Assembly: GCF_913055755.1 (NCBI RefSeq)
Contig: NZ_CAJXKH010000015.1
Coordinates: 1-49,025, forward strand
Direction: 5' to 3'
Source: an uncultured Microbulbifer sp.
GTDB lineage: Bacteria > Pseudomonadota > Gammaproteobacteria > Pseudomonadales > Cellvibrionaceae
DNA: 49,025 bases
Part shown: positions 41,552 through 49,025 of the stretch, one piece after another
Numbering within the stretch: the stretch's first letter is position 1
How the letters are laid out: each line of letters starts with the position of its first letter
The notes under the pieces: model-generated
The model's database searches: none
What the model was told of the DNA's origin: nothing
What the model saw: the letters and a program-made list of their open reading frames with translations, nothing else
Made by a program: the position numbers and the translations under genes

Positions 41552-42400
41552 ATGCACAGAATCGAGCTAATGAATGTGCCACTGGATGTGGCGACCATGT
41601 CCGAATCCGTTACGGCAATCGCCAAACGGGTGGACGACCACCGTTTCACCCAACATGTGGTGGTGAACGTTGCGAAACTCATTCACATGCAACGGGATAC
41701 GGAGCTGTCCGCATCGGTGAAATCCTGTGACCTTATCAACATTGATGGTATGGGTATCGTATGGGGCGCGCGGCTACTGGGGCACGATGTCCCCGAGCGA
41801 GTCGCGGGGATCGATCTTTTCTATGCTCTGCTCGCCATGAGTTCAGAGAAAAAATTTCCGGTGTACTTTCTCGGAGCGCGGCGGGAAGTGGTCGACGAGG
41901 CAGTAGCCAAGTTGCAGCGACAATTCCCCGACTTACCTGTTGCAGGCTGGCATCACGGCTATTTCTGGGATGATGAGAAAGCAATGGTGGATAAGATCCG
42001 CCGCTCCGGTGCACGTTTACTGTTCGTCGCCATCACCTCTCCACGCAAGGAAAATTTTATCCACAAATGGCGCGACTCTCTCGGTGTCGATTTCGTCATG
42101 GGCGTGGGTGGGACCTTTGATGTGGTAGCGGGTAAAGTCAAACGCGCGCCGGCGTGGATTCAGCGCGCCGGACTGGAATGGCTGTTTCGCCTGTTTCAGG
42201 AGCCGGGACGGATGTGGCGGAGATACCTGTTCACCAACGCGGCATTTGCATGGCTATTGCTGAAAGTAAAGTGTTCCCACTGGTTGATACACAGGGACTC
42301 CCGGGCAACGGACAAAAACGCTCAGCCTGCGTATGTAAAGCACGGTCGTCCCGGTGCCACCCGTCGATCAAAGTCGGCACACTCGGTATCGTCCCCATAA
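41552..42400 (+). CDS. WecG/TagA/CpsF family glycosyltransferase (GT26)
   Basis: A 282-residue inverting GT26 enzyme. Seen: the family motif INIDGMGIVWGARLLG with the catalytic-type Asp, ERVAGIDLFYALL, FLGARREVVDEAV, FVAITSPRKENFI and MGVGGTFDVVAGKVKRAPAW with the RAGLEWLFRLFQEP motif. Family members move ManNAcA (WecG), ManNAc (TagA) or hexoses (GumM). With wecBC just upstream, ManNAcA is a reasonable donor, but this is inference. The last ~30 residues are basic and poorly conserved. Last gene of the EPS locus. Confidence 0.88.
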   Translation: MHRIELMNVPLDVATMSESVTAIAKRVDDHRFTQHVVVNVAKLIHMQRDTELSASVKSCDLINIDGMGIVWGARLLGHDVPERVAGIDLFYALLAMSSEKKFPVYFLGARREVVDEAVAKLQRQFPDLPVAGWHHGYFWDDEKAMVDKIRRSGARLLFVAITSPRKENFIHKWRDSLGVDFVMGVGGTFDVVAGKVKRAPAWIQRAGLEWLFRLFQEPGRMWRRYLFTNAAFAWLLLKVKCSHWLIHRDSRATDKNAQPAYVKHGRPGATRRSKSAHSVSSP

Positions 42401-42593
42401 AGGCAGAACGGGCCTGGCAGTGCAAGTATATAGCCAGCTCTCGCCCCACTCCTGAATACCTGCTTCCGTTGCGCTGTGCACAGGTTTAACTCCTGACGGC
42501 AGATTCGGTTAAACTGGCACCGAGATAACGCACACTCGCACGGCACTCGCGCGGCTTCCGTTGCTGCCGCCGTCGACCAAGGGGCTACCGGGA

Positions 42594-43373
42594 GTGAACA
42601 GGATAGATATCAATTGCGACCTGGGGGAAGGATGCAGCCGCGCGGACTGCTTGCGGGATGCCCGCCTGATGCCCTTTATCAGTCGCTGCAATATTGCGTG
42701 CGGTGGTCATGCGGGCAATGCAACGACCATGGCGCTGTCCCTGGAAAACGCCCGCACGCACCAGATCATCGCCGGGGCCCACCCCGGATATCCGGATCGG
42801 AGTAATTTCGGCCGCACTTCACTGGTGATCAGCCACGACGAATTGGTCGCATCACTGCACCGGCAGGTGAGCGAGCTGCACAGTATCGCAGCCGAGCAAG
42901 AGGTCCGCCTCGAGCACCTGAAACTGCACGGAGCGCTGTACAACGATGTCGAAGCCAGTGACGAGCTGGCGGAAATCATTACCCGATTTATCCATGAAGA
43001 ATTTCCCCACCTGAAAATTCTCGGTCTGGCCAACGCCGCCATGGAGAGGGCAGCCATCAAGTTCGGGCAACCTTTCCTGCGGGAAGGCTTTATGGACCGC
43101 CGCTACCTCAGCCATTACCGGCTGGCTCCGCGCACCATGCAGGGGTCTGTGATCGAACAATTCGGTGATTGCCTGGAGCAGGTACTCGCCCTCGCCCGGG
43201 GTACACCGTTTGTTTCCGTGCGAGGCGAACCTCTGAAATTTTCAGTCGACAGTATTTGCCTGCACGGGGACACACCGGGAGCGGAGAAAATTGCCCGGGA
43301 ACTGCACCGGCAATTGCAACAGAGCGGACTGGTGGTTGCGCCCGGCAAACCACCAGCGGGCAAGAGTAGCTGA
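42594..43373 (+). CDS. pxpA: 5-oxoprolinase subunit A (LamB/YcsF family)
   Basis: A 259-residue subunit of the ATP-dependent 5-oxoprolinase that recycles pyroglutamate to glutamate. Seen: the N-terminal DINCDLGEG box, CNIACGGHAGN, GAHPGYPDRSNFGR and the KLHGALYND motif. The GTG at 42594 gives MNRIDINCDLGEG; the longer frame lacks similarity. Its stop overlaps the pxpB start by one base, so the three subunits are translationally coupled. It belongs to core metabolism, not the EPS locus. Confidence 0.92.
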   Translation: MNRIDINCDLGEGCSRADCLRDARLMPFISRCNIACGGHAGNATTMALSLENARTHQIIAGAHPGYPDRSNFGRTSLVISHDELVASLHRQVSELHSIAAEQEVRLEHLKLHGALYNDVEASDELAEIITRFIHEEFPHLKILGLANAAMERAAIKFGQPFLREGFMDRRYLSHYRLAPRTMQGSVIEQFGDCLEQVLALARGTPFVSVRGEPLKFSVDSICLHGDTPGAEKIARELHRQLQQSGLVVAPGKPPAGKSS

Positions 43374-44122
43374 TGAAAGCCGACTTTACCCTCAAGCCCA
43401 ATGGCGATGCCGCGCTGGATATCTGCTTCAGCGCACCGCCGAGTGCAGCCCTCAGCGAAACCATCATGTTGCTGGCACAGGCCATAGAAGCGGCGTCTAT
43501 CCCGGCGGTTAGCGAACTTGTGCCCGCGTACCAGTGCCTCACCGTCTGCTTTGACCCACTGCAACTTGCCCCAGTGGGATCGCACGGCACCGCGCATCTG
43601 CGCAGACAATTAGCCCAACTGACCGAGAGAGCACTCTCATCGTCTCGGACACTGCCCGGGGAACGCTTCCTGATCAGAATCCCGGTGTGTTACGAAAAGG
43701 ACTTTGCACCGGACATGAGCGCGCTGCGCCAACACACTGGGCTGGCAACCGAAGAAATCATCCAGCGGCACACAAATCGCCATTACCTGGTGCATATGCT
43801 CGGCTTCACCCCCGGGTTTCTCTATCTGGGCGGCCTGGACGAACGGCTGCACTGCCCTCGCAAAAGTCGCCCCGAACTCCGGGTACCCGCGGGCTCGGTA
43901 GGCATTGGCGGAGCACAGACCGGCATTTATCCCCAGGCGACACCGGGCGGCTGGCAAATTATCGGGCGGACGCCCCTGGCCCTGTTTCGCCCCGAGAAAA
44001 CCTTCGCCTTTGTCGCCCGCCCACTGGATTACATTCAGTTTGTGCCCATCTCTGCCGACGTGTTTGCGCGCTATGTGCCGGGAGCCGAAATAGAAAGAAC
44101 ACTTATCGGGGAAGTACCTTGA
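43373..44122 (+). CDS. pxpB: 5-oxoprolinase subunit B (KipI-like)
   Basis: A 249-residue protein of the KipI/allophanate hydrolase subunit 1 family. Seen: IRIPVCYEKDFAPDMSAL, then LGFTPGFLYLGGLDERL, and VPAGSVGIGGAQTGIYPQ followed by TPGGWQIIGRTPLALF. These are family hallmarks. With PxpA and PxpC it forms the ATP-dependent oxoprolinase. Its ATG overlaps the stop of pxpA. Confidence 0.92.
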   Translation: MKADFTLKPNGDAALDICFSAPPSAALSETIMLLAQAIEAASIPAVSELVPAYQCLTVCFDPLQLAPVGSHGTAHLRRQLAQLTERALSSSRTLPGERFLIRIPVCYEKDFAPDMSALRQHTGLATEEIIQRHTNRHYLVHMLGFTPGFLYLGGLDERLHCPRKSRPELRVPAGSVGIGGAQTGIYPQATPGGWQIIGRTPLALFRPEKTFAFVARPLDYIQFVPISADVFARYVPGAEIERTLIGEVP

Positions 44123-45084
44123 GTTTGCGCTTTCTCAGACCCGGTCTGCAGACCAGTATCCAGGATGGCGGCCGCCCGGGAATGATGCGCTGGGGGCTAT
44201 GTCGTGGTGGCGCAGCCGATACCCTGGCCATGGCAATGGCAAACCGGCTGCTGGGAAATCCCTCGGACCATCCGTGTATAGAGGTGACACTAACCGGCCC
44301 CGCCATTGAGTTCACCGCAACGCTTTCCATCGCGGTGTGCGGCGCCTATTTCGATTTGCGACTCAATGACAAGCCGGTCGCCAATAACACGGTGATCCAG
44401 GTACGCAGTGGCGACGTGCTTGAATTCGGCGCGCTGAAGTCTGGCGCACGGGGCTATCTCGCGCTGGCGGCGGAAATAGACCTGCCGAGGTCACAGGGAA
44501 GCCTCGCAACGCATCTACTGGCAGGGTTTGGGGGATTGGAGGGGCGGGCACTGCGGGCCGGGGATACGCTTCCTCTGCGCGCTTGTCGCCGGGTACAGGT
44601 GCGCGCACTACCGCAGCGTTATTGTCTCGACTACCGCGCGCGGCCACTGATCCGGGTGGTTTCCGGAGCGGACGCGGAGCTCTTCCCTGCGGAAGTGCTG
44701 AACGCCTTTTACCGTGGCGAATTCAGCGTCTCGTCCCAGAGCAACCGCATGGGAATTCGGCTGAGCGGAGCGCTGCTGGCGACGGAAGGGCTACCGCAGG
44801 TCGTTTCTTCAGCGCTCTGCCCCGGAACCATTCAGGTGCCCCCCGGCGGCCAGCCCATCGTGAGTTTCATCGAGGGGCAAACCATTGGCGGTTACCCGCG
44901 CATCGCGCACGTAATTTCCGCGGACCAGCATCGACTGGGACAGCTGCAAGCTAATGATCGCCTGAACTTCGAACGGATAGACACCGCCACCGCCCATCGC
45001 ATCCTGCAACACAAGCTACGACTGTTAGCGGAACTGGAGGACGCACTGCAGCATCCCCATCCTTCACCCGGGGACACAAATTGA
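44119..45084 (+). CDS. pxpC: 5-oxoprolinase subunit C (KipA-like, biotin-dependent carboxylase-like)
   Basis: A 321-residue KipA/allophanate hydrolase subunit 2 family protein. Seen: SLRFLRPGLQTSIQDGGRPG at the start, VTLTGPAIEF, VSSQSNRMGIRLSG, PGTIQVPPGGQP and QTIGGYPRIAHVI. The frame is open upstream inside pxpB, but the TTG at 44119 overlaps the pxpB stop and gives the family N-terminus; TTG at 44125 is possible. It converges on the DUF1315 gene with a 12-bp gap. Confidence 0.88.
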   Translation: MSLRFLRPGLQTSIQDGGRPGMMRWGLCRGGAADTLAMAMANRLLGNPSDHPCIEVTLTGPAIEFTATLSIAVCGAYFDLRLNDKPVANNTVIQVRSGDVLEFGALKSGARGYLALAAEIDLPRSQGSLATHLLAGFGGLEGRALRAGDTLPLRACRRVQVRALPQRYCLDYRARPLIRVVSGADAELFPAEVLNAFYRGEFSVSSQSNRMGIRLSGALLATEGLPQVVSSALCPGTIQVPPGGQPIVSFIEGQTIGGYPRIAHVISADQHRLGQLQANDRLNFERIDTATAHRILQHKLRLLAELEDALQHPHPSPGDTN

Positions 45085-45096
45085 AGTGGTGGGACG

Positions 45097-45354
45097 TCAG
45101 GACTTCACCCAGCTCACCAGCTCGTCTTCGTGCTTGTCACCACAGGGAGTCGCCTTCGGCGGTACATAGCCCATCCGCGACTCGGGCGCCGTATTGCGCT
45201 GCTCCCAGTGGGCTATGGCTTCGCCGCACAGAGATTTCTGACTGTCCGTAAGCGCCACACCATTCGGCCACTTACCGAGTTCGATCGCGCGCTTCAGACT
45301 ACCCACAATCTGCGGATTCAGGATCTGTAACAATTCATCCAGAGTCTGGAACAT
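45097..45354 (-). CDS. DUF1315 (YeaC-like) protein
   Basis: An 85-residue soluble protein. Its centre (LKRAIELGKWPNGVALTDSQ, then CGEAIAHWEQ) matches the conserved YeaC/DUF1315 core ELGKWPDGVALTPEQ. Function unknown. The ATG at 45354 has ggaa 8 bp upstream; an upstream TTG would add five residues. It lies downstream of the alpha operon terminator on the same strand. Confidence 0.8.
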   Translation of the reverse strand: MFQTLDELLQILNPQIVGSLKRAIELGKWPNGVALTDSQKSLCGEAIAHWEQRNTAPESRMGYVPPKATPCGDKHEDELVSWVKS

Positions 45355-45388
45355 CGGTGTTTCCGCCAATTACACAGTTCAGATACAA

Positions 45389-45413
45389 GAAAAGCCGGTC
45401 AAAGACCGGCTTT
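45389..45413 (-). terminator. Intrinsic terminator of the alpha operon
   Basis: A perfect 10-bp stem (aaagccggtc 45391-45400 / gaccggcttt 45404-45413) with a 3-base loop. On the minus strand it ends in TTTTCTTG, about 50 bp after the rplQ stop. Confidence 0.92.
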
Positions 45414-45462
45414 CCCTTGCTCGGCACAGCGTTGTGTACCGATAACCCTAAAGCGGGACGCC

Positions 45463-45855
45463 TCAGGCTTCTGCAGCTTCAGCAGTCTCGTCCGCTACCG
45501 GACGATCCACCAGCTCTACGTAAGCCATCGGAGCCTTGTCGCCTGCGCGGAAGCCGCATTTCAGAATGCGGATATAACCGCCCGGACGGGCTTCGTAACG
45601 GGGACCCAGCTCGTCGAACAGCTTGCGCACTGCATCCTTGTCACGGATACGGGCGAAAGCCAGACGGCGGTTGGCAACACTGTCCTTCTTGGCCAGGGTG
45701 ATCAGCGGCTCGGCGACGCGACGCAGCTCCTTGGCTTTCGGCAGTGTGGTTTTGATCAGTTCGTGCTCTACCAGAGAAGCAGTCATGTTCTTGAACATGG
45801 CTTTACGATGAGAGCTGGTACGACTGAATTTACGGCCACTATAACGATGACGCAT
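45463..45855 (-). CDS. rplQ: 50S ribosomal protein L17
   Basis: A 130-residue L17. The start [20 protein letters not shown] and the [20 protein letters not shown] core are diagnostic. A short acidic Ala/Glu tail follows ([10 protein letters not shown]), a normal variation of the family. Last gene of the alpha operon, followed by a strong terminator. Confidence 0.98.
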   Translation of the reverse strand: MRHRYSGRKFSRTSSHRKAMFKNMTASLVEHELIKTTLPKAKELRRVAEPLITLAKKDSVANRRLAFARIRDKDAVRKLFDELGPRYEARPGGYIRILKCGFRAGDKAPMAYVELVDRPVADETAEAAEA

Positions 45856-45944
45856 AACTCAATTCCTCACGACTTCGATTGCTTTCTCAGCAAGTCGTCT
45901 GAGAGCGGTGCTTGCAGGTGGCGCACACCACTCGGTTTTCTTCA

Positions 45945-45966
45945 CGCGGGCGGGCAAACGCCCGCG
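45945..45966. other. GC-rich stem-loop between rpoA and rplQ
   Basis: A perfect 8-bp stem (cgcgggcg 45945-45952 / cgcccgcg 45959-45966) lies 11 bp after the rpoA stop. No T-run follows on either strand, so it is more likely a processing or attenuation element than a terminator. Confidence 0.5.
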
Positions 45967-45977
45967 CCACAAACGCT

Positions 45978-46982
45978 TTACAGGGAGCTCAGCTTGCTGT
46001 CGCCCTTGAGGCTGGCCGGCGGCCAGTTCTCGAGACGCATGCCCAGGGACAGACCACGGGAAGCCAGAACGTCCTTGATCTCGGTCAGGGACTTCTTGCC
46101 CAGGTTCGGGGTCTTCAGCAGCTCTACTTCGGTACGCTGAATCAGGTCGCCGATGTAGTAGATGTTCTCTGCCTTCAGACAGTTGGCCGAACGCACGGTC
46201 AGCTCCAGGTCGTCTACCGGGCGCAACAGCACCGGATCGACTTCCTCTTCCTTCGCTTCCGGCTGGGCATCCTTCTCGCCTTCCAGGTCCACGAACACTG
46301 CCAGCTGCTGCTGCAGGATAGTGGCGGCGCGACGGATAGCTTCTTCCGGATCCAGAGTACCGTTGGTCTCCAGGTCCAGAACCAGCTTGTCCAGGTCGGT
46401 ACGCTGTTCTACACGTGCGGATTCCACACTGTAGGAAACGCGACGAACCGGGCCGAAAGAGGCGTCCAGCTGCAGGCGGCCGATCGCACGGGTCTCTTCC
46501 TCGTCTTCACGACGCGCGTCTGCGGGCTGGTAGCCACGGCCACGCGCAACGGTCAGGCGCAGGTTGAGTTCCACATCGCCAGTAATGTTGGCGATAACGT
46601 GCTCCGGGTTCACGATTTCGATGTCGTGATCCACCTGGATGTCCCCGGCGGTTACCGCGCCCGGGCCCTTCTTGCTCAGGCTCAGCACTGCCTGGTCCTT
46701 GCCGTGCATCACCACCGCAATTTCCTTCAGGTTGAGCAGGATTTCGATAACGTCTTCCTGCACACCTTCAATTGCGCTGTACTCGTGCTCAACACCGTCG
46801 ATCTCAACTTCAGTGACGGCGCAGCCTGGCATGGAGGACAGCAGGATGCGGCGCAGCGCATTGCCGAGAGTGTGGCCGAAACCACGCTCCAGCGGTTCCA
46901 GAACCACTTTAGCGTGGTTCTGGTTGTACTCGGTGACGTCAATACGACGAGGTGTCAAAAACTCGTTGACAGCAGTCTGCAT
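45978..46982 (-). CDS. rpoA: RNA polymerase alpha subunit
   Basis: A 334-residue alpha subunit. The N-terminal dimerisation domain has [21 protein letters not shown] linker (about 235-250, acidic) leads to the C-terminal DNA/activator-binding domain with [18 protein letters not shown] and [14 protein letters not shown]. Start choice: the ATG at 46982 (MQTAVNEFL) has aggt 6 bp upstream; the ATG at 46988 is almost on top of that box. Position between rpsD and rplQ is universal in gammaproteobacteria. Confidence 0.97.
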   Translation of the reverse strand: MQTAVNEFLTPRRIDVTEYNQNHAKVVLEPLERGFGHTLGNALRRILLSSMPGCAVTEVEIDGVEHEYSAIEGVQEDVIEILLNLKEIAVVMHGKDQAVLSLSKKGPGAVTAGDIQVDHDIEIVNPEHVIANITGDVELNLRLTVARGRGYQPADARREDEEETRAIGRLQLDASFGPVRRVSYSVESARVEQRTDLDKLVLDLETNGTLDPEEAIRRAATILQQQLAVFVDLEGEKDAQPEAKEEEVDPVLLRPVDDLELTVRSANCLKAENIYYIGDLIQRTEVELLKTPNLGKKSLTEIKDVLASRGLSLGMRLENWPPASLKGDSKLSSL

Positions 46983-47027
46983 AGCCATACCTGTATTACA
47001 GTTTTATTCCTTAAATGGAACAGAGCC

Positions 47028-47648
47028 TTACTTGGAGTAGAGTTCCACGATAAGGTTTTCATTGATCTCTGCCGGCAGATCCACGCGATCCGGAACACGC
47101 TTGAAGGTACCTTCCAGCTTGCTCGCGTTCACGTCCACCCACTCAACATCGCCACGCTGTGCAGCGAGGGCAACGGAGTTCTGGATACGCATCTGCTTCT
47201 TGGACTTCTCGCGGATAGCGATCACGTCGCCTTCCTTAACCTGGTAGGAAGGGATGTTAACGGCGCTGCCGTTTACCAGAATCGCCTTGTGGGAAACCAG
47301 CTGGCGTGCTTCTGCACGCGTGGAGCCGAAGCCCATGCGGTAAACCACGTTGTCGAGACGCTTTTCCAGCAGTTGCAGCAGGTTTTCACCAGTTGCACCC
47401 TTCAGGCGCGCCGCTTCCTTATAGTAGTTGCGGAACTGCTTTTCCAGCACGCCGTAGATACGACGAACTTTCTGTTTTTCACGCAGCTGAACACCGTAGT
47501 CGGACAGGCGGCCGCGACCGGCGCCGTGTACACCCGGCTTGGCTTCCGCGCGGCACTTTGACTCGTGCGGGCGAACGCCACTTTTCAGCTGAAGATCGGT
47601 ACCTTCCCGACGGGAAAGCTTACATTTTGGTCCAATATATCGTGCCAT
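47028..47648 (-). CDS. rpsD: 30S ribosomal protein S4
   Basis: A 206-residue S4 that binds 16S rRNA early in assembly and, in E. coli, represses its own operon by binding the rpsM leader. Seen: [38 protein letters not shown] and the S4 RNA-binding domain ([20 protein letters not shown]). A gaggggg box precedes the ATG. Confidence 0.98.
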   Translation of the reverse strand: MARYIGPKCKLSRREGTDLQLKSGVRPHESKCRAEAKPGVHGAGRGRLSDYGVQLREKQKVRRIYGVLEKQFRNYYKEAARLKGATGENLLQLLEKRLDNVVYRMGFGSTRAEARQLVSHKAILVNGSAVNIPSYQVKEGDVIAIREKSKKQMRIQNSVALAAQRGDVEWVDVNASKLEGTFKRVPDRVDLPAEINENLIVELYSK

Positions 47649-47663
47649 TTCGTCAACCCCCTC

Positions 47664-48053
47664 TTACACGCGACGTTTCTTGGGCGGACGACAACCGTTA
47701 TGCGGGATCGGCGTCACGTCGGTGATGTTGGTGATCTTGTAGCCGCAGTTGTTCAGGGCGCGAACAGCAGATTCGCGACCGGGGCCGGGGCCCTTAACTT
47801 CGACATCAAGGTTTTTCAGGCCGTATTCCTGAGCGGCAGTACCTGCGCGCTCGGCGGCAACCTGGGCTGCGAAAGGCGTGCTCTTACGAGAGCCGCGGAA
47901 ACCGGAGCCACCAGCGGTAGCCCAGCTCAGAGTGTTGCCCTGACGGTCAGTGATCGTCACGATCGTGTTGTTGAACGATGCGTGGATGTGGGCAACACCG
48001 TCGACAACGGTCTTTTTGACCTTTTTGCGAACAGTAGTTTTTGGCTTAGCCAT
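47664..48053 (-). CDS. rpsK: 30S ribosomal protein S11
   Basis: A 129-residue S11 with the conserved [31 protein letters not shown] and the C-terminal [18 protein letters not shown]. It lies 15 bp before rpsD and 49 bp after rpsM in the alpha operon. aggatacaggt precedes the ATG. Confidence 0.98.
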   Translation of the reverse strand: MAKPKTTVRKKVKKTVVDGVAHIHASFNNTIVTITDRQGNTLSWATAGGSGFRGSRKSTPFAAQVAAERAGTAAQEYGLKNLDVEVKGPGPGRESAVRALNNCGYKITNITDVTPIPHNGCRPPKKRRV

Positions 48054-48102
48054 ACCTGTATCCTAAATCCTGTACTTGTGAAGACTTGCGCGACGTAAGT
48101 GA

Positions 48103-48459
48103 TTACTTACGGATCGGCTTGCGCGGACCCTTACGGGTACGGGCGTTAGTCTTGGTGCGCTGACCGCGAAGCGGCAGGCTGCGACGGTGACGCAGACCGC
48201 GGAAGCAACCCAGGTCCATCAGGCGTTTGATGTTCATGGATACTTCACGACGCAGATCACCTTCAACGGTCAGTTTCGCAACTTCACCGCGGATGGTTTC
48301 GATCTGGTCTTCGGACAGATCACGAAGTTTGGTGGATTCAGCGATACCTACCGCTGCCAGAATAGACTTAGCCGTGGTGCGACCAACCCCGTAAATATGG
48401 GTCAGGGAGATCACGGCGTGCTTGTGGTCTGGTACGTTTACACCAGCAATACGTGCCAT
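48103..48459 (-). CDS. rpsM: 30S ribosomal protein S13
   Basis: A 118-residue S13. Family start [30 protein letters not shown], and the basic tail [20 protein letters not shown]. The ATG at 48459 is the family start; the five-codon upstream extension was rejected. The ggag box and ATG sit in the loop of a stem-loop described separately (probable S4 control). First gene of the alpha operon proper. Confidence 0.98.
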   Translation of the reverse strand: MARIAGVNVPDHKHAVISLTHIYGVGRTTAKSILAAVGIAESTKLRDLSEDQIETIRGEVAKLTVEGDLRREVSMNIKRLMDLGCFRGLRHRRSLPLRGQRTKTNARTRKGPRKPIRK

Positions 48460-48513
48460 AGAGGCATACTCCACGTATTGTGAACCGGCTAGCTTGGTAA
48501 CGGGCTCGGTTCA
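48447..48513 (-). promoter_or_regulatory. rpsM leader stem-loops, candidate S4 autoregulatory site
   Basis: On the minus-strand mRNA, caauacgu (48480-48473) pairs perfectly with acguauug (48454-48447), which is inside codons 2-5 of rpsM. The 18-base loop between them holds the ggag box and the AUG. Just upstream a second 7-bp stem (tgaaccg 48481-48487 / cggttca 48507-48513) abuts the first. In E. coli S4 represses the alpha operon by binding a pseudoknot at this place; a similar function is inferred here. Confidence 0.55.
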
Positions 48514-48573
48514 ATTCTCAATTCGGCGCTGACAGCGACTAAAAAGCCAACAACGCCACCAAAAAGGCGCGCA

Positions 48574-48602
48574 AGAATAGCTCTTCAGACACCAAATTGC
48601 AA
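48574..48602 (-). promoter_or_regulatory. Candidate internal promoter of the alpha operon
   Basis: On the minus strand TTGCAA and TATTCT are separated by 17 bp and followed by a GC-rich discriminator (tgcgcgcc), the kind associated with stringent control. It lies about 115 bp before rpsM in an unusually long spacer. Each hexamer matches only 4 of 6 bases. Confidence 0.35.
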
Positions 48603-48842
48603 TAGCCCACCGTCTCCGGGGCCTGAACCCAGGAGAATGTGGACGACAGTCAACGCCCCCTTTTGAGACCTGCAAATCGACCATCAGGCGACTCGCTGGT
48701 CTCTCCCGCCAGCCCGAAGGGCTTTGCGGTGCTGCCTTTTAGCACGGGGCTGCGCCAAAAGGCAAATTCTTTCACGAACAAATGGCGTCACTACAAGCCC
48801 TTCCCGGGGCGGACGCCAGCCCGGCCATCCCTGACCGGTCGC
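48603..48842 (-). other. Structured noncoding spacer between rpmJ and rpsM
   Basis: Part of a ~420-bp gap with no credible gene on either strand. It contains several short hairpins: gccttttt-type arms gccttttagc/gcgccaaaaggc region (7-bp gccttt / aaaggc core), an agcccttcgggct stem capped by a cTTCGg tetraloop, and gagacc/ggtctc arms. The gap in most gammaproteobacteria is shorter. Possibly a long regulatory leader or an old repeat insertion. Confidence 0.4.
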
Positions 48843-48883
48843 TAATCGGCGCACACAGCTAAGCTGTGCTAGCGCGCCGATTA
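48843..48883. other. Stem-loop overlapping the rpmJ stop codon
   Basis: Arms taatcggcgc (48843-48852) and gcgccgatta (48874-48883) pair perfectly over 10 bp, with an inner cacagc/gctgtg stem (48854-48859 / 48863-48868). On the minus strand the structure begins with the TAA stop of rpmJ. No T-run follows. It could mark an mRNA processing point or an attenuator between the spc and alpha operons. Confidence 0.6.
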
Positions 48884-48997
48884 ACCCTGCCGCTGCTTGT
48901 GACGCGGTTCGGCGCTGCAGATAACCCGCAGAACACCCTTACGACGTACGATTTTGCAGTTACGGCAGATCTTTTTAACAGAAGCGCGTACTTTCAT
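48881..48997 (-). CDS. rpmJ: 50S ribosomal protein L36
   Basis: A 38-residue L36, read directly from the bases because it is very short: it starts [20 protein letters not shown] and continues with [18 protein letters not shown]. The zinc-binding set Cys11, Cys14, Cys27 and His33 is intact (C+ type). A gaggt box precedes the ATG at 48997. secY normally lies upstream, outside the window. Confidence 0.97.
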   Translation of the reverse strand: MKVRASVKKICRNCKIVRRKGVLRVICSAEPRHKQRQG

Positions 48998-49025
48998 GAC
49001 CTTACCTCAATTCAATCCTGCTGCT

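Noticed and set aside
11992..42593. Exosortase/PEP-CTERM system, JUMPstart/ops element, transposase or integrase in the EPS locus
   Set aside because: Searched for by eye on both strands; no matching protein or motif was found.
45355..45369. TTG start five codons upstream for the DUF1315 protein
   Set aside because: The ATG at 45354 has better ribosome binding site spacing.
45912..47561. 549-codon open frame antisense to rpoA and rpsD
   Set aside because: Shadow of highly conserved, high-GC genes; no ribosome binding site logic and no protein family recognised.

Overview
The window looks like a chromosome segment of a marine-type gammaproteobacterium of the Cellvibrionales (Microbulbifer-like). 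This is inferred from the protein sequences, the moderately high GC content and the gene order uvrA - MFS transporter - ssb near rplQ, which resembles the pseudomonad arrangement. No rRNA, tRNA, CRISPR array, transposase or integrase was seen.

Layout. (1) 1-9.1 kb, core and precursor genes: manB (phosphomannomutase) and galU on the minus strand, fabA-fabB on the plus strand, then a minus-strand run of an RmlD-like reductase, ssb, an MFS exporter and manC. (2) 9.1-12 kb: uvrA. (3) 12.4-42.4 kb: a ~30 kb Wzx/Wzy-type exopolysaccharide locus. It opens with a tightly packed plus-strand operon encoding a CheR-like methyltransferase, a 1,970-residue two-module NRPS that ends in a left-handed beta-helix acyltransferase domain, and a CelD/BioF2-type GNAT protein. 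A minus-strand operon follows (two GT2 glycosyltransferases, a Wzy/ligase-like protein, an FrhB-type Fe-S flavoprotein, a polysaccharide pyruvyl transferase). A divergent control region with a perfect CRP-type palindrome leads to a Wzx flippase and an asparagine-synthase-like protein. Then come a secreted parallel beta-helix protein (minus), a VanZ-like protein, a WcaJ-type initiating transferase, an outer-membrane beta-barrel, a short Wza-type export protein, a Wzc-type co-polymerase/tyrosine kinase, wecB, wecC, a polysaccharide deacetylase and a WecG-type transferase. (4) 42.6-45.4 kb: pxpABC (5-oxoprolinase) and a DUF1315 gene. (5) 45.4-49 kb: the alpha ribosomal operon in reverse, rpmJ-rpsM-rpsK-rpsD-rpoA-rplQ.

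How it fits together. GalU and ManB/ManC can supply UDP-glucose and GDP-mannose, and WecB/WecC supply UDP-ManNAcA. The WcaJ-type enzyme would start a lipid-linked repeat unit, the glycosyltransferases extend it, Wzx flips it, Wzy polymerises it, and Wzc/Wza/beta-barrel export it. Pyruvyl transferase, deacetylase, GNAT and asparagine-synthase-like proteins are candidate decorating enzymes.

The most unusual element is the NRPS. It has an atypical loading module without the amino-group-binding Asp, a second module with a glycine-like specificity code, no thioesterase, and a CatB-like hexapeptide acyltransferase domain at its C-terminus. The simplest hypothesis is that a short acyl-glycyl chain is built on the carrier proteins and transferred directly to a sugar of the polysaccharide. 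Other points of interest are a stem-loop that would sequester the rpsM start (probable S4 autoregulation), a structured ~420 bp rpmJ-rpsM spacer, and a composite inverted repeat near the left edge.
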